Translations under genes and position numbers: made by a program
Assembly (NCBI GenBank): GCA_020622085.1
Contig: JAHRYM010000001.1
Coordinates: 1,573,293-1,637,292 of the forward strand
Origin: Paracoccaceae bacterium
Lineage (GTDB): Bacteria; Pseudomonadota; Alphaproteobacteria; Rhodobacterales; Rhodobacteraceae
Direction: 5' to 3'
Length of the DNA stretch: 64,000 nt
Notes under the pieces: generated by a model
Told to the model about the DNA's origin: nothing
Seen by the model: only the letters and a program-made list of their open reading frames with translations
Databases searched by the model: none
Shown here: positions 49,116 through 59,720 of the stretch, one piece after another
How positions within the stretch are numbered: position 1 is the first letter of the stretch
Layout: each line of letters begins with the position of its first letter

Positions 49116-50345
49116 TCAACCCTCCACCTCGCGGCGCTGGCGGATCTGGCGCCAGTCGGGAGTCTTGAACACATCCTCGAACATGCTGCCCAGGGGGGGC
49201 TTCGTCACGCCCAGCGTGCCCACGGCCTCGCCTTCCTTGACGGTGGCGCGCACCCGTTCGTCGCAATCGCGCACGAGGGCGTCATGGTCGGCCTCGCTCC
49301 AGTGCCCGGCGGCGATCATGTGGGTCTTCAGGCGTTCGACCGGATCGCCCAACGGAAAGGCCGCCGGTTCCTCGTCCGGCCGGTATCGGGCCGGATCGTC
49401 GCTGGTCGAATGGCCCGAGGTCCGGTAGGTCACGAATTCGATCAAGGTGGCGCCAAGATTGCTGCGCGCCCGCTCGGCCGCCCAGGCGACAGCAGCATGG
49501 ACGGCAAGGAAATCGTTCCCGTCCACCCGCAGCCCCGGCAGGCCGTATGCCAACGCGCGGGCGGCAAATGTCGTCTCGTTGCCACCCGCAAGCCCGTGAA
49601 AGCTTGAAATCGCCCACTGGTTGTTGCTGATCGCCAGGATCACCGGGGCATGATAGACTGTGGCGAAGGTCAGCGCCTCGTGCACCGCGCCTTCGGCGAC
49701 GGTTCCCTCGCCGATATAGGCCAGCGCGATCTTGTCATCCCCCGACCAGGCCGAGGCCATCGCCCAGCCCACCGCATGGCCGATCCGGCTGCCGAGGTTG
49801 CCCGAAACCGAATAGAACCCATAGTCGCGCGCCGAATAGAGAACCGGCATCTGCCGACCCTTCAGCGGATCGCGGGCGTTGGAAAAGATCTGGTTGACGA
49901 GATCCAGAAGCGGGTAATCCCGCGCCATCAGGAAGCCCACGTTGCGGTAGGTCGGAAAGCACATGTCGCCCGTGTCGAGCACCAGCGACGGCGCAACCGA
50001 AAGCGCCTCTTCGCCGGTCGAGCGCATGTAGAACGACGTCTTGCCCTGCCGCTGGAGCCGGAAGATCCGGTCGTCAAAGGCTCGGGTCAGGACCATGGCC
50101 GCAAGCCCCCGCCGCAGTGTCTCCGAGGGAATCAACGGCGCCCAGGGGCCCTGCGCCTGTCCCTGATCATCCAGCACCCGCACCAGTTCATAGGGCAGGT
50201 CACGCATTTCGGCGGCGGGGGACTCGGGTTCGGGGCGTCGGGTCTCGCCGGCAGGCCGCAGGGCCAGATGGCGGAAGTCGGGCCGATCGCCGGGCCGGGC
50301 AGAGGGTTCGGGGATATGCAGGCTGAGACGCGCATTTCTCAACAT
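49116..50345 (-). CDS. bkdA1: Branched-chain 2-oxoacid dehydrogenase E1 alpha
   Basis: Alpha subunit of E1, 409 residues. Its TPP motif (AYIGEGTVAEGAVHEALTFA, then PVILAISNNQWAIS) and phosphorylation-loop-like FVTYRTSGHSTSDDPARYRP are those of BCKDH rather than pyruvate dehydrogenase, with the usual N-terminal extension of about 60 residues. ATG 50345 has GGAG 8 bases upstream; ATG 50351 is too close to it. It is the first gene of the operon, and a 240-base promoter gap with sufS precedes it. Confidence 0.94.
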   Translation of the reverse strand: MLRNARLSLHIPEPSARPGDRPDFRHLALRPAGETRRPEPESPAAEMRDLPYELVRVLDDQGQAQGPWAPLIPSETLRRGLAAMVLTRAFDDRIFRLQRQGKTSFYMRSTGEEALSVAPSLVLDTGDMCFPTYRNVGFLMARDYPLLDLVNQIFSNARDPLKGRQMPVLYSARDYGFYSVSGNLGSRIGHAVGWAMASAWSGDDKIALAYIGEGTVAEGAVHEALTFATVYHAPVILAISNNQWAISSFHGLAGGNETTFAARALAYGLPGLRVDGNDFLAVHAAVAWAAERARSNLGATLIEFVTYRTSGHSTSDDPARYRPDEEPAAFPLGDPVERLKTHMIAAGHWSEADHDALVRDCDERVRATVKEGEAVGTLGVTKPPLGSMFEDVFKTPDWRQIRQRREVEG

Positions 50346-50585
50346 TTCCATGACTCCTTGCTCTATGGGGCAGCGGGTCCATCGCCCGGACTTGGGTCTC
50401 CTTTGTTCGGTCCTTATCCGATCTTTGCGCGTTTTTGGCGGCAGGAACAGGGGTTTGTCGGACAGGCGCACCTTCTTCCCCGAAAGCGGGACGTGCGGGC
50501 CATGTGGCGGCCTGCCGGAAACGGCGTGGTCAGGCAACAGCCGGAGCCGGCGGTTGTGAACGGCCGGGGCTTGCGCGGCCGGGGC

Positions 50586-51803
50586 CTAACCGAAGAGGTC
50601 GTGACAGAGTTCCAGCGCGCTGACCAGCGCATCAACCTCGGTCCGGGTGTTGTATAGCCCGAAGCTTGCGCGGCAGGTGGCCGACACCCCGAGGTGCTGC
50701 ATCAGCGGCATGGCGCAATGGGTGCCCGCCCGCACCGCGATGCCGCGCTTGTCGAGCACCGTCGACAGGTCATGGGCATGGGCATTGGCCATGGTGAAGG
50801 AAAAGATCGCCCCCTTGCCCGGCGCATCACCCTGGACATTGAGCCAGTTCAGCGCCGACAACCTGCCCCGGGCATAGTCGCGCAATTCCGCTTCGTGCGC
50901 CGCGACGTTTTCCATCCCGAGCGCCATCAGGTATTCAAGCGCGGCCCCGAGCCCGATCTGCGGCACGATCCCCGGGGTGCCCGCCTCGAACTTCATCGGC
51001 GGATCGGCATAGCTGACCGCATCGCGGCTGACCTCGCGGATCATGTCGCCACCGCCAAGGAAGGGGCGCATCTCGTCCATCCTCTCGCGGCGAATGAAGA
51101 TTGCACCGGAACCGCTTGGCCCGTATAGCTTATGGCCGGTGATTGCATAGAAATCGCAGCCGATATGGGCGACATCCACCGGCCCGTGCACCGCCGCCTG
51201 ACTGCCATCGACGAGGACCGGCACACCACGGTCGCGCGCGGCGTGGCAGATCGCCTCAACCGCGACCCTTGTGCCAAGCACGTTCGACATCTGCGTTACC
51301 GCGACCAGCCGGGTCTGCGGGCCGATGGCGTCGATCACCTTCTGGGCATCCAGGCTGCCATCGGCCTCCGGCTCGACCCATTTCAGCACGACCCCCTGTC
51401 GTTCGCGCAGGAAATGCCAGGGAACGATATTGGCATGGTGCTCCATCACGCTCAGCACGATCTCGTCTCCGGCCCGAAGCCGCGGCGCCGCCCAGGCGTA
51501 GGACACAAGGTTGATGCCGTGCGTCGCGCCGGAGGTAAAGACCACCTCGCCCGGATCGGGGGCGCCAAGGAACCGCGCGACGATCCCCCGCACCGCTTCA
51601 TACCGGTCGGTCGCAAGATTGGAAAGGTAATGCAAGCCTCTGTGAACATTGGCATATTCATCAGAATACCCACGGATGATCGCGTCGATCACCACCTGGG
51701 GTTTCTGCGCCGAAGCCCCATTGTCCAGATAGACCAGAGGCTTGCCGTTCACCTCGCGCCCGAGGATCGGGAAATCCAGCCGGACCTTTTCGACATCATA
51801 CAT
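50586..51803 (-). CDS. sufS: Cysteine desulfurase SufS
   Basis: PLP enzyme that removes sulfur from cysteine for the SufBCD scaffold. The 405-residue product has the PLP lysine Lys225 in ITGHKLYGP and the active-site Cys363 in RAGTHCAMPL, on the short SufS-type loop (group II). The N-terminus (RLDFPILGREVNGKPLVYLD) is typical. It is the last gene of the suf cluster, 4 bases after a YIP1-like gene. No sufE or sufU gene is seen nearby. Confidence 0.96.
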   Translation of the reverse strand: MYDVEKVRLDFPILGREVNGKPLVYLDNGASAQKPQVVIDAIIRGYSDEYANVHRGLHYLSNLATDRYEAVRGIVARFLGAPDPGEVVFTSGATHGINLVSYAWAAPRLRAGDEIVLSVMEHHANIVPWHFLRERQGVVLKWVEPEADGSLDAQKVIDAIGPQTRLVAVTQMSNVLGTRVAVEAICHAARDRGVPVLVDGSQAAVHGPVDVAHIGCDFYAITGHKLYGPSGSGAIFIRRERMDEMRPFLGGGDMIREVSRDAVSYADPPMKFEAGTPGIVPQIGLGAALEYLMALGMENVAAHEAELRDYARGRLSALNWLNVQGDAPGKGAIFSFTMANAHAHDLSTVLDKRGIAVRAGTHCAMPLMQHLGVSATCRASFGLYNTRTEVDALVSALELCHDLFG

Positions 51804-51807
51804 CGGC

Positions 51808-52401
51808 TCAGTTCCCCACCTCTGGAATCGGCATCAAGCCGAAGAACACAAAGAAAACCGCCGCGACCAGCGCCGCCAGCAGCAATGAGGCAAGAACCCC
51901 CAGAAACACCAGCGGCAGGCTTGTGAACCCATTGGCCTCGGCGCTGAACACCGTGAGCAGCATGAAGAAGACCCCGAACCCCGCAAAGCCGATCAGCGTG
52001 GCGACCGGCGGAAACAGCAGCGTGGCAAATATCTGCACCACCTGCACCATCATCAGCGTGAACTCCATCCAGCTGACCAGAAGCAGCGTCTGGTCGAACC
52101 GGCCGTCTCCACCGAACCGGCGCCCGATCGCCGCCATGGCCCAGGCAATGGCGATCAGAAAAACGCTCTGGACGGCGCCCGCAATCAGAGGTTGATCCTG
52201 CAGCCGTAAAAGCGGCATCTGGTCCAGCAGTTCGCGCGGAACGGGGAAGACCATGCGCATCAGCAGCCCAAGTGCCGTCCCCAGAACCATGACCAGCGCG
52301 AAGGCCATCCAGACGGTGCGCAGATCCAGCCGCATTGCCATAAGCCGCCGGGCCGCGCCGCGGGGCTCGACGATGGTTTCGCGCAACAAGGCCCCTATCA
52401 T
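51808..52401 (-). CDS. YIP1-family-like membrane protein (1)
   Basis: A 197-residue protein with about five hydrophobic helices (starting WMAFALVMVLGTALGLLM). The general size and layout match bacterial YIP1 family proteins. It starts 13 bases after a second gene of the same kind and ends 4 bases before sufS. Its function is unknown; placement inside suf suggests a membrane role linked to Fe-S assembly or simply co-transcription. Confidence 0.75.
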   Translation of the reverse strand: MIGALLRETIVEPRGAARRLMAMRLDLRTVWMAFALVMVLGTALGLLMRMVFPVPRELLDQMPLLRLQDQPLIAGAVQSVFLIAIAWAMAAIGRRFGGDGRFDQTLLLVSWMEFTLMMVQVVQIFATLLFPPVATLIGFAGFGVFFMLLTVFSAEANGFTSLPLVFLGVLASLLLAALVAAVFFVFFGLMPIPEVGN

Positions 52402-52414
52402 TCACCCGCTCCGG

Positions 52415-52918
52415 TCATACGCTCTGCCCCGACCCGGCGTCCTGCGCCGCCCGCAGGCCATTCAGCCAGATCCACAGGAACATGCCAAAGACGATCGCCC
52501 CTGTCACCATCACGCCCACCGCCCCCGGCCCCACCATTCCGGCCAGAAGCCCGTGCAGCAGCATCAGGGGAGACACTGCCATCAACGCCCAGAACAGCGC
52601 CATCCGGGCACCGAAGGCCGTGCCCCGGCCGCCAGCGGCCCGCGCGAGCCCGTGGGACAACAGCGCGACAAGATAGGCCGCGAGCGGCAGCAGGAACAGC
52701 GACGCCAGAAGCGCGCCCGTCAGCCGCGCCTCAAGCGGCGCGGCCGGGTCCAGATGTGCCTGCCGGGCGGCCCGCGGCCACTGCGACACGAAGATCAGCA
52801 GCGAGGCGCCCATCAGGACCGCCAGCGCGCGGTCCTCGCGCGGGCCGGCGGCGATCAGTCCTGCGATGACATGGCGCGGCCGCCGGTAGGTGGCAACGAT
52901 GTCACGCAGGATGCTCAT
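52415..52918 (-). CDS. YIP1-family-like membrane protein (2)
   Basis: A 167-residue protein with about four to five hydrophobic helices (ALAVLMGASLLIFVS, LTGALLASLFLLPLAAYLV, GVMVTGAIVFGMFLWIWL). The ATG at 52918 overlaps the sufD stop as ATGA. It resembles the following membrane protein in size and topology more than in sequence, and the two may form one unit. No function is known to me. Confidence 0.75.
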   Translation of the reverse strand: MSILRDIVATYRRPRHVIAGLIAAGPREDRALAVLMGASLLIFVSQWPRAARQAHLDPAAPLEARLTGALLASLFLLPLAAYLVALLSHGLARAAGGRGTAFGARMALFWALMAVSPLMLLHGLLAGMVGPGAVGVMVTGAIVFGMFLWIWLNGLRAAQDAGSGQSV

Positions 52919-54186
52919 TCGGCCTCTCCAAGCCCCAGCCAGTCCTCCAGCCGCGCGACGATCTGATCGGCCAGCGCCGGATCCTCGATCTCGGCAATGG
53001 CGTCGGCCAGGAACGACAGCACCAGAAGCGCCGTCGCCCGGTCCTTCCCCACGCCCCGCGACCGCAGGTAGAACAACGCCGTCTCGTCGATGGCGCCGGT
53101 GGTCGAGCCATGCGAACATTTCACGTCATCGGCGTAGATCTCAAGCTCGGGCTTGGCAAGGAACTGGCTGTCCTCATCCAGCAGCAGCGACTGGCTGATC
53201 TGGTAGCCGTCGGTCTTCTGCGCGCCCGGCTTCACCAGGATCTTGCCCTGAAAGACACCGGTCGCACCATTCCTCAGCACCTTCTTGTAGACCTGGCGGC
53301 TTTCGCAACCGACCGCGCCATGGGTGATGAAGACGGTATCATCCTGGAGCACCGGCTGCACCGCGCCATTCCCCAAAGCCACCCCCGCGACATGCGCCAC
53401 CGCGTGGTCACCGACGATGTCGAGGATCGCCTCGTTGCGGGTCAGGCGGCCGTTTTCGCCATAGGTGAAGGACTTGAAGCTGGCGCCTGCGCTGATCCGC
53501 GCGAATATATGGGTGATGGTGCGACGGTCGGCATCGCGGCCCTGGGCGCGGATGTGGTGGAACCGGGCGCCGGGCGCCAGATCGACCTCGATCACGATGT
53601 TTGAGCGCGCGCCCGCGCGGCCCGCTTCGATCAACGTCAGTTCCGCGCCCTCGGCCACGCGGATGCAATGGTGCAGGTAAGTGTCGGAATCCCTTGATCC
53701 GACTCCATATTCAACCTGCACCACCGGCTTGCCCGAGGTCACCCGAAGCAAAAGCCCCTCGGTCGCCGTGACAGTGTTCAGCGCAGCAAAGGGGCGCTTC
53801 ACCGGCATCTGGCCGCTGGCTTCCAATGTTCCGTAAATCGAACCCGCCCAGTGGATGTCACTGGCGTCGGCGGCCCCCAGAAGGCCGATGTCGCATCCTG
53901 CGGGCGCCGCAGGCACCGGGCCGGCCCGGCCGCCGTCAAAGCGCAGCGCAAGGGCTCCGTCCGCCGAGAGCGGCGCTTCGGCGACGGGATCTTCCGCCGC
54001 CACCGGCAGCGCCGCATTCAGTTCGGCGGGATCGGTGAAGCGCCAGTATTCGTCGCGCCGCCCCGGCAAGCCCATTGCCAGAAGCCGCGCGCGCGCCGCC
54101 ACCCGTGCCGCCTGGGTGAAGCCGCCGCGCGGGGCGTCGCGCAGACGGGTATCGAGATCATCCCTCAGCTTGGCTTCGGTCGCCAT
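52915..54186 (-). CDS. sufD: Fe-S cluster assembly protein SufD
   Basis: Component of the SufBC2D scaffold, 423 residues with a right-handed beta-helix core. Motifs include RDEYWRFTDPAEL, VGCESRQVYKKVLRNGATGVFQGKILV and YADDVKCSHGSTTGAIDETALFYLRSRG, the last with the conserved His of SufD. The start (ATG 54186) lies one base after the sufC stop region, with GGAGGCGAAG upstream. It acts with SufC and SufB. Confidence 0.95.
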   Translation of the reverse strand: MATEAKLRDDLDTRLRDAPRGGFTQAARVAARARLLAMGLPGRRDEYWRFTDPAELNAALPVAAEDPVAEAPLSADGALALRFDGGRAGPVPAAPAGCDIGLLGAADASDIHWAGSIYGTLEASGQMPVKRPFAALNTVTATEGLLLRVTSGKPVVQVEYGVGSRDSDTYLHHCIRVAEGAELTLIEAGRAGARSNIVIEVDLAPGARFHHIRAQGRDADRRTITHIFARISAGASFKSFTYGENGRLTRNEAILDIVGDHAVAHVAGVALGNGAVQPVLQDDTVFITHGAVGCESRQVYKKVLRNGATGVFQGKILVKPGAQKTDGYQISQSLLLDEDSQFLAKPELEIYADDVKCSHGSTTGAIDETALFYLRSRGVGKDRATALLVLSFLADAIAEIEDPALADQIVARLEDWLGLGEAE

Positions 54187-54187
54187 C

Positions 54188-54943
54188 TCACTTCGCCTCC
54201 GCCAGAAGGTCGGCATAGCCGTTCTGTTCGACCTCCAGTGCCAGTTCCGGCCCGCCGGTCTTGATGATCCGGCCGTCCGCCATGATGTGGACGACATCCG
54301 GGCGGATGTGGTCCAGCAGCCGCTGGTAGTGCGTGATCACCAGAAACGCCCGGTCGGGCGCGCGCAGGGCATTCACGCCGTCCGCGACCAGCTTCATCGC
54401 ATCGACGTCAAGACCCGAGTCGGTTTCATCCAGAATGCACATCTTCGGCTCAAGAACCGCCATCTGCAGGATTTCGTTGCGTTTCTTCTCGCCACCCGAG
54501 AAGCCGACGTTCACGGGGCGCTTGAGCATCTCAGCGTCGATCTTCAGCGCCCTGGCCTTTTCGCGCACCAGCTTGAGGAAGTCGCCCGCGCTGAGCTCCG
54601 CCTCGCCGCGCGCCTTGCGCTGCGCGTTCAGCGCGGTGCGCAGGAAGGTCATGTTGCCGACGCCCGGAATCTCGACCGGATACTGGAAGGCAAGGAACAG
54701 CCCTTCGGTGGCGCGTTCCTCGGGTTCCTGCGACAGCAGGTCCACACCATCAAGCTCGGCGCTGCCCTGCGTCACTTCATAGCCGTCGCGCCCCGAGAGC
54801 ACATAGGAAAGCGTCGACTTGCCCGAGCCGTTCGGGCCCATGATCGCATGGACCTTGCCGGTTTCCACCGTCAGGTCCAGGCCCTTGAGGATCGGCTTGT
54901 CCTCGGCTTCAAGTTTGACGTGCAGGTTCTGGATCTTGAGCAT
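54188..54943 (-). CDS. sufC: Fe-S cluster assembly ATPase SufC
   Basis: Cytosolic ABC ATPase of SufBCD, 251 residues. It has Walker A GPNGSGKSTLSYVLSG, the SufC-specific LFLAFQYPVEIPGVGN, signature NVGFSGGEKKRNEILQM, Walker B CILDETDSGLDVDA and H-loop ITHYQRLLDHI. AGGA lies 5 bases before ATG 54943. A TTG-led extension is open upstream but has no SD. A membrane-protein gene separates it from sufB. Confidence 0.96.
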   Translation of the reverse strand: MLKIQNLHVKLEAEDKPILKGLDLTVETGKVHAIMGPNGSGKSTLSYVLSGRDGYEVTQGSAELDGVDLLSQEPEERATEGLFLAFQYPVEIPGVGNMTFLRTALNAQRKARGEAELSAGDFLKLVREKARALKIDAEMLKRPVNVGFSGGEKKRNEILQMAVLEPKMCILDETDSGLDVDAMKLVADGVNALRAPDRAFLVITHYQRLLDHIRPDVVHIMADGRIIKTGGPELALEVEQNGYADLLAEAK

Positions 54944-55028
54944 CTTCGTCCTCATCTGGAATGGCGAATGGCGGCCTGCGGGCAAGGCGCCCGGGCCGCG
55001 TCAGGGTTGGAATGGAAAACGGGCCGGC

Positions 55029-55547
55029 CTAGCCGGCGCTGGCGGTATTCATCAGGATGGCGCGGCCGGCACTTGCCATTTCGCTGGCATAGTCCGGCGA
55101 GAACAGCGCCCCCCAGAGGTCGGGCCGGGCCAGGGCGATCAGACCCTCGCCGTAATACATTCCGGCCAGCCCGAGGCCGACCATGATCAGCCGGCCGCGG
55201 ATATTCAGCCGCAAGGATGCGGTCAGGATCGCCGCGATCAGGAAGGTCGTCAGAATCGTGCCGCGCATCTCGAGATCGTAGAAGGATTTCGGCAGCCCCT
55301 CGATCCGGGCAAGATGGAAATAGGACAGCTTGCCCAAAAGCAGCGACCCGGCCCCGACGGCCAGCGCGACAAGTTTCATCATCCGGCCCGACACCGTGGC
55401 CCCGAGGTTCTTCGCCTTGCGCGCGGCGCGGCGGTTGTAGGCGGTTTGCGTCTGGTGTCCGACGATGTCCTCGTGTTCGTATTGCCGGCCCGCGTTGATC
55501 CGCCGGATCCGTTCCGCAAACACCGTCTGCTGGTCGACCATCGCCAT
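55029..55547 (-). CDS. Hypothetical membrane protein within the suf cluster
   Basis: A 172-residue protein with a charged N-terminal half (first 55 residues, with HEDIVGHQTQTAYNRRAARK), and about three or four hydrophobic segments after it (MKLVALAVGAGSLLLG, LTTFLIAAILTASL, IMVGLGLAGMYYGEG). I do not recognise the family. It sits 85 bases before sufC and 225 bases after the YbjQ gene, all on one strand. Confidence 0.6.
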   Translation of the reverse strand: MAMVDQQTVFAERIRRINAGRQYEHEDIVGHQTQTAYNRRAARKAKNLGATVSGRMMKLVALAVGAGSLLLGKLSYFHLARIEGLPKSFYDLEMRGTILTTFLIAAILTASLRLNIRGRLIMVGLGLAGMYYGEGLIALARPDLWGALFSPDYASEMASAGRAILMNTASAG

Positions 55548-55610
55548 CGCGCCACACCCCGTTGTCTTCCAGACTGGTTAATGGCGACGATTCGGGGCCG
55601 AAGTAAGGAG

Positions 55611-55659
55611 GCAATCGGCCATCCGCGCGGGTCTTCGGGGTCTTTCCGTGGCCGATTGC
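55611..55659 (-). other. 11-bp inverted repeat between ybjQ-like and membrane gene
   Basis: GCAATCGGCCA (55611-55621) and TGGCCGATTGC (55649-55659) are perfect inverted copies with a 27-base centre, about 110 bases after the YbjQ-like stop. The T content past the stem on the minus strand is low (CTCCTTAC). It could weaken transcription of downstream suf genes. Confidence 0.5.
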
Positions 55660-55772
55660 GGCTGAAAGGCGGCGTGGGCCCGGACCGCGCGGAGCCGTCA
55701 CGCCCGCTGGCGCCGTCCGCGCGCCGCCGTCTCCTGTCCGGCCAGGGTTGCAGTCTGGGCAAGCGCAAAGGA

Positions 55773-56084
55773 TCATCCGAGCGTGACCGCCGTGCCCGAG
55801 GCCGTGACCATCAGCATGTTGTTGATGACCTCGTAATCCAGATCGACGCCGACGATGGCGCTGGCACCGACCTTGACAGCTTCGGCCTCCATCTCGGCCA
55901 GCGCGGTGCGCCGCGCCTTGCCCAGTTCCTGTTCATAGGCGGCCGAACGTCCGCCGACGATGTCGCGGACGCTGGCAAACAGGTCACGGAAGATGTTCGC
56001 GCCAAGGATCGCCTCGCCCGTGACGATACCGTGGTAACGGGTAATCGGACGGCCTTCGATATTGGGCGTTGTCGTGATGATCAT
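55773..56084 (-). CDS. YbjQ-family protein (heavy-metal-binding domain, UPF0145)
   Basis: A 103-residue protein matching the whole YbjQ domain: the [25 protein letters not shown]-type start (shown in parts as [24 protein letters not shown]) and the end [17 protein letters not shown]. These small pentameric cytosolic proteins have no confirmed function; a metal role is a name, not a proven activity. It overlaps the preceding gene by ATGA, so both are probably made together. Confidence 0.85.
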   Translation of the reverse strand: MIITTTPNIEGRPITRYHGIVTGEAILGANIFRDLFASVRDIVGGRSAAYEQELGKARRTALAEMEAEAVKVGASAIVGVDLDYEVINNMLMVTASGTAVTLG

Positions 56085-56406
56085 GGACGGTCCCCGTGCA
56101 GGACCGTCGCCTCGACGACGCGGCGGACGAAATCCGCCATCGCCGCCGGCCCCGAGGCGCGGTCCTTGACATGGATCGTCAGGTCCGGCCGGACCGAGGC
56201 AATGACGCTGACCAGATCGCCGCGGATGTTGTCATCAAGGCTGCCGCCGACGACCACGCAGGTGATGCCCGGCTCGATCTCAAGCTGGCGCACCACCTCG
56301 CCGTGGTCATGCGCCCCCAGCCAGCGGATCGGCATGTCCTCAAGCTCGCGCGCGATGTTGCCGATCACGCCCGGCAACTTGCCCACCAGAAGCACAACCG
56401 GTTTTG

Positions 56407-56410
<4 letters not shown>
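56081..56410 (-). CDS. Hypothetical 109-residue protein (receiver-like fold)
   Basis: Short alpha/beta protein with alternating strands and helices ([51 protein letters not shown]), suggesting a receiver-like fold. I see no clear phospho-acceptor Asp in the usual strand end. Its start overlaps the sufB stop, and its stop overlaps the YbjQ start (both ATGA). Function unknown; it is a fixed part of this suf transcript. Confidence 0.65.
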
Positions 56411-57942
<1,532 letters not shown>

Positions 57943-57979
57943 CACACTGCTTTCCTTTTCCATCCTGTGAAGGCCGCCC

Positions 57980-59026
57980 TCAGGCCGCCCGCGCCGCGTG
58001 TTTGCGGTATTGCGCCGTCCAGGCTTCGGCAAAGCGGTCCAGATCGGCCGCCGTCGTCGAAAGGCCAAGCGACACCCGGATCGCCGATCCGGCCGCGTTG
58101 TCGTCAAATCCCATCGCGCGCAGCACCCGGCTTGCGCGCACCTTCCCCGAGGAACAGGCCGAACCGGCGGAAACCGCGATCCCTGCCAGATCCATCTGCA
58201 TCACCTGCGTCTCGCCCTTCCAGCCCGGACTGACAAGGCAAGAGGTGTTGGGCAAGCGCCGCACCCCCTTCCCGGCCACGACCAGCCCCGGCACGTCGTT
58301 CAGAAGCCGCGCCTCCAGATCGTCGCGCAGCGCCTCGACCTCGGCCCAGCAGCCCGCCGCCAGATCCCGCGCCGCCGCTTCCGCCGCAGCGCCAAAGCCC
58401 GCGATGCCGATGACGTTCTCAGTCCCCGCCCGACGGCCCATTTCCTGCCCGCCGCCCAGGATCTGCGCAGGAAGGTCGGTGCCGCGCGGCATCACCAGCG
58501 CGCCCACGCCCTTCGGACCGCCCAGCTTGTGCGCCGACACAAGGCCCATCCCGACCCCCAGCCAGTTGAAGGCGAAAGGCAGCTTGCCGAAGCCCTGCGT
58601 CAGGTCGCTGACGGCCAGACCCTGCGGCAGGTCCTGCACCACGCCCGTTTCGCTGTTGGCGATCTGAAGCGCTGCCGCGCCCGGATCGCCCACGGCCACC
58701 CGACCCGCCGCATCCACCGCCAGATCACAGGTGACATGGGCGCGGACAGCGTCGTGTTCAATGTCGCCGCCGTGCAGGCCGCGCCCCGCCAGCGCCAGCG
58801 CGGCCGCCTCGGTCGCGCCCGAGACGAAGACCAGATCGGCCCCCTCCGCCCCCAGCGCCGCCATCACCTGCGCCCGCGCCCGTTCGACCAACCCCTTGGC
58901 GGCACGCCCCTCGGCATGGACGCTTGACGGATTGCCCGCCACGTCCATCGCAGCCAGCATCGCCGCCCGCGCCTCGGGCGCAAGCGGAGTGGTGGCATTG
59001 TGGTCAAGGTAGACGCGCGAGGTCAT
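57980..59026 (-). CDS. Cysteine desulfurase, IscS/NifS-like (group I, short)
   Basis: A 348-residue class V aminotransferase-fold PLP enzyme. Lys167 in [11 protein letters not shown] binds PLP, and Cys291 in SAGSACSSG is the sulfur carrier on the long-loop side. The N-terminus [18 protein letters not shown] is IscS-like. It is 40-50 residues shorter than standard IscS, and the DAQQ-type motif is altered to SDLTQG (Asp141). A second desulfurase, SufS, ends the same cluster. It lies between iscR and sufB. Confidence 0.9.
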   Translation of the reverse strand: MTSRVYLDHNATTPLAPEARAAMLAAMDVAGNPSSVHAEGRAAKGLVERARAQVMAALGAEGADLVFVSGATEAAALALAGRGLHGGDIEHDAVRAHVTCDLAVDAAGRVAVGDPGAAALQIANSETGVVQDLPQGLAVSDLTQGFGKLPFAFNWLGVGMGLVSAHKLGGPKGVGALVMPRGTDLPAQILGGGQEMGRRAGTENVIGIAGFGAAAEAAARDLAAGCWAEVEALRDDLEARLLNDVPGLVVAGKGVRRLPNTSCLVSPGWKGETQVMQMDLAGIAVSAGSACSSGKVRASRVLRAMGFDDNAAGSAIRVSLGLSTTAADLDRFAEAWTAQYRKHAARAA

Positions 59027-59068
59027 GTTCTGGTGCGAAATCCTGGTGGGGTTACGGGGGCACTGGTG

Positions 59069-59530
59069 TCAGTCTTCGTCCACGACATGCAGCAGCGCCG
59101 GCACCGCGGGGCAAGGCTTCAATTCGTTCTGGATCACGTCCGAAAGCCGGGTCTGGTGCAGAAAGACATAGACATGCGCCGACAGCCCTTCCCACAGCCG
59201 GTTCGTCAGGCTTTGGGCCCGGCTGCCCGAGACGCCGCCCGACGCCCCCGCGCCCGTGTGCAGCGCGCTTACGGTTTCATCCACCGCGCCAAGAACCTCG
59301 CTGACCCGGATCGCGTCGGGGCTGCGTGCCAGCCGGTAGCCGCCCCCCGGGCCACGGGCGCTTTCCACAAGGCCCGCGCGGCGCAGCTTGACGAAAAGCT
59401 GCTCGAGATAGGGCAGCGAGATATCCTGCCGTTTCGAGATTTCGGCAAGGGATGTCAACTGGTCGTCACGCACCGTGGCCAGATCGGCCAGTGCCACCAT
59501 CGCATAACGCCCCTTTGTCGAGAGTTTCAT
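59069..59530 (-). CDS. iscR: Rrf2-family Fe-S regulator IscR (single-cysteine type)
   Basis: Controls Fe-S assembly genes. The 153-residue protein has the Rrf2 winged helix (MKLSTKGRYAMVALADLA; helix with ISLPYLEQLFVKLRRAGLV; wing ESARGPGGGYRLAR). The E. coli protein uses three cysteines and a histidine to hold its cluster. Here there is one cysteine, Cys140. A single-Cys IscR that still binds a cluster is known from Rhodobacter. ATG 59530 is used; a TTG lies two codons upstream. It is first in the suf operon. Confidence 0.93.
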   Translation of the reverse strand: MKLSTKGRYAMVALADLATVRDDQLTSLAEISKRQDISLPYLEQLFVKLRRAGLVESARGPGGGYRLARSPDAIRVSEVLGAVDETVSALHTGAGASGGVSGSRAQSLTNRLWEGLSAHVYVFLHQTRLSDVIQNELKPCPAVPALLHVVDED

Positions 59531-59620
59531 CGCCAACCCACAGGAAAAGACCCAGCAAAGACATTGACGCGGGCCATCCGGCCCCTTAACTCATCGGCAA
59601 CCGGAGTGTCCGCGCACTCA

Positions 59621-59658
59621 TTTAGAAACATTCTAGGGTAGTCGAGGGATTTAGTCAA
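59621..59658 (-). promoter_or_regulatory. iscR-suf promoter with Irr-type iron control element
   Basis: On the minus strand TTGACT (59653-59658) and TAGAAT (59630-59635) are separated by 17 bases, a near-consensus sigma-70 promoter. The -10 lies inside TTTAGAA-ACA-TTCTAGG (plus strand 59621-59637), which matches the alphaproteobacterial ICE/Irr box TTTAGAA-N3-TTCTAAA at 12 of 14 fixed positions. The -35 region (CTTGACTAAATCC) also resembles a half of an IscR type 1 site. Iron (Irr) and Fe-S (IscR) control are inferred from this. Confidence 0.75.
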
Positions 59659-59720
59659 GTTTGGCTTCCTGCCTTGAAGCCGATTTCCCGCCACCCGCAG
59701 CGAAAGAAGACAGGCAAGGC

